DNA from: Pseudocercospora fijiensis CIRAD86
Taxonomy: Eukaryota > Ascomycota > Dothideomycetes > Mycosphaerellales > Mycosphaerellaceae
Length of the DNA: 64,000 bases
NCBI RefSeq assembly: GCF_000340215.1
Contig: NW_006921545.1
Coordinates: 366,687-430,686 of the forward strand
Reading direction: 5' to 3'
The notes below the pieces were generated by a model. The model had not been told where the DNA came from. It saw only the letters and a list, made by a program, of their open reading frames with translations, and made no database searches. This document shows positions 21,895 to 32,800 of the stretch, one piece after another. Position 1 is the first letter of the stretch. Each line of letters starts with the position of its first letter. The translations under genes were made by a program, and so were the position numbers.

Positions 21895-22994
21895 TAATCC
21901 TTCTTAATCGTTTTTATCCCTAGGATTCTTTTTACGTCTTCTTCGAACTTCCCTTTCGTTAGGGGCTTAGTAAGGAAGTCCGCGAGTTAGTCCTTTATTA
22001 GAATATACTTTATATCGACTAGCTTATCTTTAACTAGTTCCCGTACGTAATATACCGCTACGTTAATATATTTCGTTCTAGAATAAAATTCCGGATTTCG
22101 TACTAAAGCGATAGCCGCCTTATTATTCCCGTAGATAATCGTAGGTTCTTTATAGTCGTCTTCCGTAAGGTATACGACCTGCTCGAGGAAATTTCGGATC
22201 TAAATAGCTTCTTTTACGGCGTAGGATAGCGCTAAGTATTCGGCTTCCGTAGTACTAGTCGTTATAGACCTTTATAGTTTAGTAGACTAAGATATAGGTC
22301 CTCCGGCTAGTAGGGATATATATCCTATCGTTAACTTCCTAGTTAAGTCCGCCGCGTAGTCCGAATCGGTATAGATAACTAGTAGACGTGTAAGTAAAGT
22401 ACTCGTATCGTTTTCGTTCTTCGGGATAGGACTATACTTTCTATAGTAGTCCCGAGTATTTCCTAGGTATCTAAGGCCGTAGATACCTCCGCCTTAATAT
22501 CTCTTAGCCGGATTTACCGTAGATTAGCTTAGTCTTTATATTAGAAAAGATATATCCGGCCTAGTAGCTCGTACGGTCTAATTTAGTCTTCCGATAAGTC
22601 GTTAGTATTTTCGGACGTCTACTACGTCTTCGTCCTTTATAATAGATAGTAGATTCGTATATCCGTTTACTAGAGTCGATACTCGGAAGGTTTCGTCTAG
22701 ATCTAAGCCCTCTTCTCTAAGCGTATTTTCGATATAGTGCCTTTAATCTAGTAGTATAGACCCGTCGGCCTCTATCTCGCTTCGTACGCCTAGTATAAAC
22801 TTAGCGGGACCTAGATTATTTATTTTAAACCTCTATATAAGCCCGTCCTTTAGCGGTTTAATCTCTACTTCTATCTTTGCTAGTATAATAAGATCGTCGA
22901 CGTATAACGCGACTATTAGCGTATAGTCGCTATTAATAAAGACCGATTAATCCGTAGGTATAGCGTATAGGTCGTATTCTTTAAAGAAAGCCGT
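21895..22994 (-). pseudogene. Copia pol 3' part (reverse transcriptase end and RNase H), copy 2
   Basis: Reading on the minus strand through stops gives the second half of the reverse transcriptase with intact YVDDLIIL, then RNase H and the Thr-Lys-Pro-Leu-Thr-Lys-Gly-Lys-Phe-Glu end, parallel to copy 1. The reading continues upstream across the nested element into 26422. TAG and TAA replace expected Trp and Gln codons, consistent with RIP. The sequence cannot encode a functional protein. Confidence 0.85.
22991..22994. repeat. Left 4-bp target-site duplication (CCGT)
   Basis: CCGT lies immediately left of the nested element. Together with CCGT at 26418-26421 it flanks the insertion. Removing the insert and one copy restores the Copia reading seen in copy 1 (reverse complement AAAGCCGTAAT). 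Confidence 0.85.
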
Positions 22995-25900
22995 TGTTAG
23001 CGCCGTTTCGTTAGGCTACCGCTTTACTTAAATAGCGCCTATTTAATAAGATTTTATTTGGAATTTAACTAAATAAGCGCTTCCTTAGTATTTTACTAAA
23101 ACAGCCCTCTTTAAATTCGCCCTCCTATAAGCTTAGTATACTTAGTATACTACTATACGCTTACTATCATATCCGGAGATAACAATTAACTTATTTCCTA
23201 GTAAAGAATAGGTATAGAAAGCGGTATACGGGTTTTCTTACTATAAATGTATAAGTAGGAGGTATATATCTAAATTCGAAAGAGGATAATAACTATAAGT
23301 TAGAGACTTCCGTAGCCGATAGTATATCTTATGGATAATAGAATAGTTTAGAAGAGGACGATTAGACTAATATTACTAGTAGAAACAGCCCTAAACCCTC
23401 CGTTTAAACGCTACGGTCCTCCTAATATTACTATCTTCGATCTCCGCTACCTCTATAGGCTCCGCCGTACCTCTAACGGCCTATTAAGTACTACGCAATA
23501 AGGCTCTCGTATTATGTCGCTTCTATACGCTAATAGGCACCTTATAACCCTTTAATTAACGCTTGTTATCGGTCTTATTAGCAAGCCGTATCTTCTTAGT
23601 TAGCTTCGGTTATCGCTACGGACGGTTATTAACTTAAGAAGGGGTTATCGACCCGTTACCGCTAAGTAGAATAGCGTTACTAGAAGGCTCTATAGCAGCA
23701 GTAGAAGAAGCTAACGGTTAAGAAGTTGTTAGCGCCTTACTAGCTCTCGGCGTAGGGTCGTTATCGCTCTATGCCTATAGCTCTATACTACTATCGCTTC
23801 CGAGGTCGATAACTTAAGTACTAACGACGTTATTGTCGCCGTTAATATTTCTAGAATTAAGGAGGTTATCGTTAATACTATCTCCGGCAATAGACTCGTT
23901 AGTAGCGTATCCGTAGTCTTCTATCTTCTCGTAGGTATTGCCTTATCCGTAGTAAGCGATTAAGTATAGTTTGCCTACCTTGTAATAGCTATAAAGTATA
24001 GAGCGATAACGGCTCTTAATATAACGGCAGGCTCTATATAAAGTTAATAGTATACAAGCCTACAATTAGCGGCTTTAGAGAGTATTATCTCCTTGTTCTT
24101 ATAGCTAGCATAGACCGAGAAGTTAGTAAAGAAGAAGCAGTCGCCTTTAACGAGGTATCGAGTATACTAGTAGTATTTAATTAGGCCCTAAGGAGATAGC
24201 AATTTAAACAGTAGTTTAGTAACTGTATTGTCGTCTTTAAACTACTCTATAACCTAGCATATAATAAGCCTTAGACTATTAGGCACTTTGTACTATTTAG
24301 GGATCTATAAGCCGATAATATCGCTAATCTCGAAGGTCCGTAGATTCTTATACTTACGTACCTTATCGGCTCTTAAATTAGCGGCTTCTTAAGCGGCTAC
24401 TATATAATCTATAAGTATATTCTAATTATAGTCTATAGCGGAAGATATGCTAGCGCTAGAGGTATAGATCGTACGTCGCTAATAGCGGGCATTATAAAGG
24501 GGTATTATAGAGATATTACTATTGCCGTAACGGTTATCGTTTGTAGGTAGCTTTATAGGTATATCTTCTTCCTTAAATTAAGGCCTATCGTTAACCTATT
24601 AAGTGTTGTATCCGTCGGCTTCTTTAGTCGCTATACACTTAGTATCGTCTAATATCTCGTCGATAGCGTATAGTTTATTAGGTTTAAATAGCAGGTCCGT
24701 ATCTCCTTTAGTTACTACCGCTATAACTTCTTCTATAATAACGCGAGGTTGCGTTAGAGGGTTACGGTTAAAGAAGGCCTTAAAGGGTATTATATTAATC
24801 GCCGAGTACTACGTATTATTATAAATTCGAGCCGCCTCGTACGCCGCTATAACCTAACCTCTAAGGCTAAGTTATAGCTTAATAGCGACAATTCGGCGCT
24901 TAAGGATACTATTAGCTTATTTAACGAGGCCTTATTAATAGTTGTTAGTATATATTTAATCCTTCTATACCTCTCTTCGTACGTACCTTACGATTATAGG
25001 TAGTACGGCGTACTATAAGCGATCTTCGTACCGTACGACTTTAATAACTTCTTAACTACGCCTACAAACTCTTTACTATTATCTATCTAATATAATACCG
25101 TAATACTAACAAAGTAGGCGAAGTCCTATATATAGAAGGCAATCTCGGCGCTCTATTTCGAAGTAAGGGCGCAAACGCGGTAGAATTTAGTCTTATAGTC
25201 CTTTAGGTATAGGAGATAGAGATAAGGGCCGTCGGGGTCGTTTAAGAAGTTAATCTATACTAGAAGTTAGCTATATTTGAGCTATTCTTAATAGATACGT
25301 ACTAGGTCTATTTAAACTCGAGATAGAGTCTTCTTAGCAATAATATATTATAGAGGGCTACCTTTAGGTATTATAGGGCGACAATTAATTGAACTATAGA
25401 CCTAATAGTACCTAAGAACCTCTATAATATCCTTCTTCGTGATACTATAGAGTTTCTCGTTTACTAAGTACTAGATCGCTCTACGCCGAGCGTATCCGAA
25501 GTAATAGTATTTAGTCGATAGAATATAGAAGATCTCGTATTTACGTATTACCTTCTTATTTTCTTCCTTCGTATATATACGCTATTCTTCCTTATTCTAC
25601 GAGAGGCGATATAGAGCCTAGATCTTCTTATTATAATCGGCTTTGCTAAGTATATTATATTCTATATAACTAGGCGTAGTATTATTAACTATAACCTATA
25701 AAATAATACGAAGGTAACCCTCTTAAGTTATTAGTATCTTGTCGTAACCCTTTAGCTTCTTATCTTTACGGTATTCGTTAAAAGCGGTATACGCTAATAA
25801 AGGGGAAGGGTTAACGCGTTATTCGGCATTCTAGCTATTAAAACTAGGTATAACGACGGTCGAAAGGGGATATAGTTACGCGGAAGGGCGTATAGGTATA

Positions 25901-26417
25901 TTAAGCTATAGTTAGATATTTAATCGTATACTTATTAGCGATATTAGTTAAAAGGAGAGGCTAGAGGCAGTATTAAGTTAATAAGAAAAGATTTCTAAGG
26001 TAAGCGCCCGCTTTATTAGTAATTACTAAGGGAATACGATCTTAGCTAATAGCTTTCGGACTCTATAGCAATATAACACTATATCCTTATACTACGCTAA
26101 ATACCGCAAACGACTCGAATAGATACGTAGAGTATTACTATTATTACTCCGGTATAATAATAATGCTACGTAGATGTATTATAAAGAGAGATTGAATTTA
26201 GCTAGGATCTACCTCCTATAGCTTAGTAGACTTATCTTACAATCCGGTTTTTATATAAACTTAACTAAACAATACCTAGAATTAGACTAAATACGCCCTA
26301 TTTAATTAAATTTAAGAGTCTAATAAAGAAGGCCTTATTTGATTAAATAACGCCGACGAAGAGTGCGTTTTTAGTTAAAGAGATCGAGATTTAATTAAAT
26401 ACGAACAGACAGTAACA
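22995..26417 (-). mobile_element. Ginger-like DNA transposon nested in Copia copy 2, RIP-killed
   Basis: The insert is 3,423 bp and begins TGTTAGCGCCGTTTCGT. It ends ACGAACAGACAGTAACA, whose reverse complement, TGTTACTGTCTGTTCGT, matches the start at 12 of 17 positions. It is flanked by a 4-bp duplication, CCGT. Termini of the form TGTNR...YNACA, 4-bp target duplications and an integrase-like DDE transposase are published hallmarks of Ginger elements. No internal LTR pair was found. The minus strand encodes an integrase core. The insert itself carries the RIP signature, so it was mutated after insertion or in the same RIP-active lineage. Confidence 0.75.
24950..25560 (-). pseudogene. Integrase-type DDE transposase of the nested element
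   Basis: On the minus strand a zinc-binding integrase segment can be read. It has a Tyr-Tyr-stop-Val-Tyr run where His-Cys-Trp-Val-Cys is expected after RIP reversal of composition. A core of the KRBA2/Ginger integrase type follows: NFLNDPDGPYLYLLYLKDY, then Thr-Lys-Phe-Tyr, an Asp-Asn-Ser-Lys-Glu-Phe second catalytic site, and Pro-Tyr-Tyr-Leu-stop-Ser-stop-Gly-Thr-Tyr-Glu, equivalent to the conserved Pro-Gln-Ser-Gln-Gly-x-x-Glu third site. The stops are TAA or TAG in place of Gln, Arg or Trp codons. The rest of the protein on either side was not resolved. Copia integrase is an alternative, but its Gly-Gly-x-Arg-Tyr motif is absent. Confidence 0.7.
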
Positions 26418-26421
26418 CCGT
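26418..26421. repeat. Right 4-bp target-site duplication (CCGT)
   Basis: This is the partner of 22991-22994. The Copia sequence resumes directly after it with AATGGTTTTGTTCTAAACTCG, homologous to the copy 1 reverse transcriptase. Confidence 0.85.
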
Positions 26422-29400
26422 AATGGTTTTGTTCTAAACTCGTCCGGATTGTTTTAGTTCTAGTACTCTTTTTAGGAGTTTAAGTATTTTATTAGTTTCG
26501 GGAATATCTAGGCCTCCCGGGATAGCTAGGTAGACTTCCTTTATTAGTTCTCCGAGTAGGTAGGCACTTACTACGTATATTTAGAATGTATTAAGTCCTT
26601 TAATAGCGGCGATAGTTAGGAGAAGGCGTAGGCTTTCGAGTTGTATTACCGGAGAGAACGTCTAAAAGTAATCGATTCGGTAGCGTTACGTAAATCTCTT
26701 TCCTACTAATCTCGCCTTAAATTTATTAATTTATCTATTCGGTAGTATTTTCCCTTTAAAAACCTACTTCGGAGTAATAACGTTTATTTATACTTCTCCG
26801 TCCTTTGCCTTAGAATAGTCGACAATCTCGTAGGTATTATTAGCCGTTAAGGACTCGATATATTCTTTAATAGCGTCTTTCTATTACCGGGAGTAAGGGC
26901 CGCTAATAGCTTCTATCTGGGTCTCGGGGATAGGTATTTAGAAAGCCTTTCGATAGTCGACTTTTAGGGCTACTAGCCCTATCTCGTCCCTTAGTCTCTT
27001 AGGTGCTTTAGGGACCCTTATAGTCCTTCGTAGTCCTCCTTCGTTTATATCCGTAGGAGTAGTAGAAGCCGTAGGAGTAGTAGATCTTTCGTCGATGTTT
27101 TTTAAACTATCTTTTTCGTCTTACGGTTCTAGAGTATTGTCTTCGGTCTCGGAATCTCTCTCTATTTCTTTAGATTCTCCTTTATCTAGGAGATCGATAT
27201 CGTTGTCGTCGTTATCCGTAATAGGCCGTAGAGTAGGTAGCTCTTCTCCGGATAGTAGGCTACTTCCCTTAGTTAATTTGTCGAATTTAACGCTAGTATA
27301 GATCCCGATAGCGTTTGTCTTAGGATTATAGATCCTATACTATTTCGTAGGCTTCGTATATCCGATAAAGATTCCTAGGAATACTGTCTTTTCTAGCTTA
27401 TCTTTCCTTTTCTCCTTAGGAATAAACGGATAGGCTAGATAGCCGAATACCTATAAATGTTCTTCGCTAGGCTTTCTTCTAGTATAGAGCTCCTTAGGAG
27501 TTATATCTCTCCCTTTAATAGATAGCCTATTATATAAATAGGTAACCGTATAGGCCGCTTCGCCCTAAAATCGTTTAGGGAATCCGGATACTTCTAAAGC
27601 CGCCTATACCTTACTTATAATAGTACGGTTTTGTCTCTCTACTACTCCGTTTTATTCTAGAGTATAGGGTACCGTTATTTCGATTCGTAGTCCTAGATAG
27701 GCCTTAAGAGCTTTAATAAGCTCCTAAGTATTATCGATTCTTACGGCCTTTAGTTTCCTCCTAGTTTTAAGTTCGGCCTCGTCTTTCTAAGACTTAAGGG
27801 CTTCGTATACGTTGCTTCTATAGCGAGTAAGACGGATATCTAGCCGTCTCGTAGCGTCGTCCGTAATTATTCGTATATACCTATTTCTCTCTAAGGTACT
27901 ATACTTATACAGACCCTAAAAATTAATATATACCCTATCTAGGTAATAATCTACCTTTTTAGGTTCTTCTCGACTTTATCGTCTATCGGAGTTTATAGTA
28001 ATATAAGTCTCGTAATACTTATTTAACGTTAAAAGCTCTAGGACTCCTAGTAGTACTTTCTATATTTTTCGTTGTTTTTCGTCTCCTAGATATCCTCGGC
28101 GTCGATACTAAAGTAGCGTAGTACCTTTAGTCGTAGTAGTAGCTACTCTCGGAGTCCTAATAGATCCAGATTCTTTTAGAATATAGTACCTTCCGACGCG
28201 TACTCCTTTTACTAGTTCTTCGTTTCCTCTTCGAAGTATAGCCTCTTCTTTAGTAAATAGAGTTGTAATCCCTTATTTCGAGAGTTAGCTTATCGAAAGC
28301 AGGTTATAACTAATCTCTAGTACGTATATAATATCCGGAATCGTAGTCGAACTTCCCTTAAACTAGACGAGGGTTATACCGGACTCTATAACCTTTATTA
28401 TTTTACCGCTCGCTAGAGCAACTCTTCCGGTTATTTCCTTATAGTCCGTAAAGTGGTTCTTATTATTAGATATATATCTAGTATACCTAGAGTTTAGGAT
28501 CTAATCCCCTTTATTAGATAGTCGAGTCGTAGAATCGATAGCTATCTAAGCCGCGATCTTAGATTCCTTCTTATTATTTTCTTAGATTTTTCCGTTCTTT
28601 TAGTCCTATTTATACTTCCTATAGTCCCGTTTAAAGTGCCCGAAGTTTTAGTAATAGTAATACGTCTTTCTTTTAGCTTTATTAGGCGTATTAGGCGTAT
28701 TGCCCCTCTTTCCGTTACCGGCCTTATCTTTCGCCGCTTCCTTAGTATATTAGGCTACTACTTTATCGCTTTTAGAAGTAGTAAAAGTAAATTTAACGTC
28801 CTATAGTCGCTAAACTAGTTTCTCGTAGGAACGAGTAGATAAACCGGCCGCCTTTAAGGCGAATATAGTAGACGAATACTTTTCTCCTAAAGACGATATA
28901 AGGACTACCTTATTAGAGGCCTCCGAAGGAGCTTCGTCTTCGTCCGCGGCCTTAATCTCGGATTAGATTTACGTAAGAGCTAAAGCTGTAGTATCGATAT
29001 CCTTAAGAGCTTTAAAAAAATAGAAACGAGAGAGTAGCGTCGAAACCCGTTCCTTTATCGATATCTCGCTAACTTCCTTTATCTTATCGATTACCTTCTT
29101 AGTCGTACGTAGTCCTAGGAGGTATATACGCTTATCCCCGGCCGTAGACTTAATAAACGTAACCGCTTTTACGTCTTCTTCTTTAGCCTCTCTTACCTTA
29201 GCCGAATCTTAGCTTATAGATTCTAGTATACCGTTTCTATACTTCTAAAGGCCTTATCTAGATAAATAATCTTAAATTAGATCGATCTAGATAGTATAGT
29301 TCTTAGTAGTAAGCTACGGAATTCCTTTTACTACGCCGATAGTCGCTTTAGTACTAGATACCTTTATCGTTAGAATTCTCGGCTCGTACTAGTCGTATCG

Positions 29401-29490
29401 TTAATATTTATCGATCGTTTAGTTTATATTAATCGGTTCTTTTTACCTAGAGACTAGCGTCTATAGTAGAGTAATAACTATTATCTTATT
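26422..29490 (-). pseudogene. Copia gag-pol 5' part, copy 2
   Basis: Minus-strand reading gives gag from about 29490, a CCHC-like zinc knuckle near 28620-28690 (Gly-His-Phe-Lys-Arg-Asp-Tyr-Arg-Lys-Tyr, with Cys changed to Tyr), the protease Asp-Ser-Gly region near 28480, the integrase near 27300-27960, and the first part of the reverse transcriptase to the insertion point. It parallels copy 1 closely, including many of the same TAG positions. It is inactivated by RIP and by the nested transposon. Confidence 0.85.
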
Positions 29491-29624
29491 ATCGTTCGAA
29501 GTAAGTCGCTTTTTTCGATTTACGGAGTGACGTAGGATAATGTTTGAGCTTACGTAAGCGGAATGCCTAATCGGGTAATTCCTCGAACTTTCTCGTTTCT
29601 TTACTTACGCTTCGGGCTTATAAC

Positions 29625-29813
29625 TATTATAGATAAGCGGTAAACCGATAGAATTGCTTACTATTTAAATAAAGGACTTACTAGCTACTTATATACCCTA
29701 GCGCTAAGAATTATAAGCTATTACTAGGCCGTAAGTAAATAATCTTTTAACTTCCTTCTCCTTATCTTACTTATAAATCTAACTAGCCTCGTATATTCTC
29801 GAGTATTCTAATA
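29625..29813 (-). repeat. 5' LTR of Copia copy 2
   Basis: It is 189 bp long and nearly identical to the 3' LTR at 21661-21849 apart from RIP-type differences. On the minus strand it is followed by GTTATAAGCCCGAAGCG, the position of the tRNA primer-binding site. The matching tRNA was not identified. Confidence 0.9.
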
Positions 29814-32800
29814 TTATATAGCTAGAACGTCTATAGTATTCTTATAGAGCCGGAGGCTATTATAGCTAGTTCTAGTGTATTTCTAGTTATTAGTAGCTCG
29901 AGTATCTAGGAAGATAGATAGCTAAGTATAGTCGCTATTTCTACTAAAGCTCCGGGCTATAAGGATACTAGTAATAGGGCGAGGAGGTACTAGTCGAGTA
30001 CTATAGGCACTATCGAGGTATACCCGCTTACTATAGTCGCTAGTAGGTCTAAACCGGTAGCGCTAGTTAACGCACTATATAAAGGCTTTAGGAGTCGCTA
30101 TTATTTCTTTCCTTATTTTTACTATAAAAAACAGTATATAGGCTACTCGGTAGGCGAACGCTACTATTATATTAAAATTTCCTAATATACGTTAGGAATA
30201 GAAGTAAGGTAGCTAGTATAAAAGGATATACTAAATAGACTAGTAAAAGATAATAGCTAGTAGTCGGCTAAGGCGTAAGAAAAAGCGCCTTACTATAGGT
30301 CCTAGATAAGGCGTTCCTACTACTATAGTCCTAGAAGGAGAATAGTCTATAGCGGACCCGAGTATATACTCTACCTCTAAATATAAAGAATTCGTTTTAA
30401 ATACTTTAGCTAGGCTCGTTCTATACGGTCTATATTAAGCTATTAGTATAAGACGGTATTTAGAGCGTCTCTACTATACAAGTAAGTAGTTTTAGCTTCT
30501 TTACCGTAATAATAATAGTTCGCCTTTAGATAAGGTCCTAGTTAACGCTATAGCGTCTAGCCTCGATATAACGCGAGTATAATATATAGGAGCTTTAAGA
30601 GAATACTACTAATTACGAGTCTCTATCTAGGTATTAGTAATGCTATTATTATAGCTTACGGACTCTCTAGGATTAGAGAGGGTTATCGAGAGTATAAGAC
30701 TAATAGATTTAAAGCTACTAACTATAAAATGCTCCTACGTAGGTAAACTAGCCGTATATATCGGCGAAATCTCGAGGAAGAAGTAACCTAGGTCGGTAGT
30801 ATATTTAGAAGATACGTCTAAAATACAATTATAATTAAGCGTTTCTCTAGTCTATTATTTCTAGTTACAATACTATTAGCTAAAACTATTACGTCTCTTT
30901 CTACTTATACTCTCGATACTCGGAGTATAGAGATAAGACAAAGTAGTAGAAGAAGGTAGAGACGACCGTATAAATAGCTAAGAGTCCCTATAGATAGTAG
31001 GAATTAATACTATAATAGCTCTATTACTACTATGTCTAAAACTCGGTCTAGAAGTCCGGCTCTAAGAAGATAGGTTAAAAACGGTAATTCTAGCAATAAT
31101 ACTCCTACCGTAAGGAGATACTAAGCTATTATACCTCGGACGACGCAATATATAGGAACCTTCGTTAGTAAAGGCGATACCTAAGTAGTTTAATATAAAG
31201 CTAAGCTCGCGAGGATTATCTATTAAACTTCCTACTAGATTTGTTATACCTAACTTATTATCGATCTTAACCGTAATAAGAATATATATATTTTTACTCG
31301 TACTACTAGGCTAACGATACTAATTACCGTCTATAGCTTAAGTAACTAAAATATCGCAATACTCGTACCGCAACTACCTATCGTCTATAAGCGTTCTCCC
31401 CGATTGCTACGCTACTTTAATTTAGTAGGTATAGTAAAGGACTAAGGATCGCCTATATTAGGATATACTCGGCTAATATAGCTAGTCTCGTAGACCGGGT
31501 CTTCTTAGTAAAGATACTAACTAGCTAGTCTATAGTAATAGAAGCGAGCGATAGGCGCGATATAGATTCTAGAGTAGATATAGAGAAGGTTACTTTAGTA
31601 TATATAACTAACTTAGCCTTCGCCTTCCTTTCTTTCCTAGAGAGACTATATATATTTGTTTCTACTATCTCTATAATACTAAGTAGCTATAGCTATTATA
31701 GAGACTCTTATATAGATATTTATACCGAGATAGGGCGGAGCTTAGAGAAGATTTAGTAGAGAACGGGTAAGTATTCGTATTTCCGATAGAGAGGACGAGG
31801 CTATCTAGTCCTAGAAGCTATTATAAGATCGAAAACGGAATACTATTAGCGCTAGGTCTCGCGTATAGCTTATTTCTTACTCTAGAGACCTATACTAGCT
31901 AATTAATTAAGAATACGAATTACTACTCTTTAATACTCTATAGCTCTAGTCGCTCTCGTTAGTCTCTAGTTAGTTAATATAGGATAAGTAATTAGAAGAG
32001 TAATAAGATATCGTAAGGAGATTTAATTATACGATACAATCTAGTTCTATACTAGCGTAATCTAAGTCTTAGGCAACGTTATCTCCGTACGCTTTTAGGG
32101 ATTCTCTCGCTAATAGGAATAGCAATTGCATTTCCCGAGTTTAACGTACCGTAACGATAGTAATTATCCCCGAAACTACAAAACAACCTAGAATTGCTAG
32201 AAAGCTAGCTATAGCTAGATTTTATCGTTATTAAAGATACCGGAGGAACTAGGACATTTACTAGTAGAGGTCTCGTTTACGAAGAGATAACTAAAAAGCT
32301 ACTCTAGCCTACCCTATACCTATATTAAGCCTACTCGATCTTTATAGTAAGTATATTTTTGTAGGTAAGTCTAGCCTAATCTTAGCTAGTATAAGGACGA
32401 ACGGATAAGTCGGCTTATAGTAGCATATACGGCGAAAGGCTATAAGGGCTAGATATAGGAGCTTCTCTAAGCTAGTATAGTACTAGTAGGTAACCTACGA
32501 GTAGAAGTAGAAGTAGGAGCGATATAGGGCCGAATACGTCGATTGGAAGTCGTAGTAGTATAACCTATTTAGCTAGCTCCTCCTTAGATCGTTATAGCTT
32601 TACTTATACCTACGTATAATATAACCTTTATCTAGCTAGCTTAATTTGCCTCTTTCGTCGTCTACTCGGACTTAGCGGTTTAGCTTAAAAATTATACTCG
32701 ATAGTTAGGTATATTCTACGACGCTTTTACCGCGAAATTTCTCTAGGTAAGCTATAGCTTTATAGAGTAGACGGCAATTAGAACTCGGCTTCTAAAGTAT

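Larger units (their letters stand above)
21661..29813 (-). mobile_element. Copia LTR retrotransposon, copy 2, complete ends, split by a nested element
   Basis: It is bounded by two 189-bp LTRs in the same orientation. Without the nested insertion (22995-26417 plus one 4-bp target copy) the element would be about 4.7 kb. The coding order, read on the minus strand, is gag, zinc knuckle, protease, integrase, reverse transcriptase and RNase H, matching copy 1. The reverse transcriptase still shows YVDDLIIL on the minus strand around 22890-22910. Stops and composition indicate heavy RIP. A clear 5-bp target-site duplication was not obtained (flanks ATATA and TTATA). Confidence 0.9.

Noticed and set aside
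24603..24824. Short open frames inside RIP blocks (also near 27095, 54683 and 55268)
   Set aside because: They are chance or residual fragments of the transposon coding regions described above, not separate genes.
21656..29818. A 5-bp target-site duplication around Copia copy 2
   Set aside because: The flanks ATATA and TTATA differ by an A/T transversion that RIP cannot explain, so no duplication is claimed.
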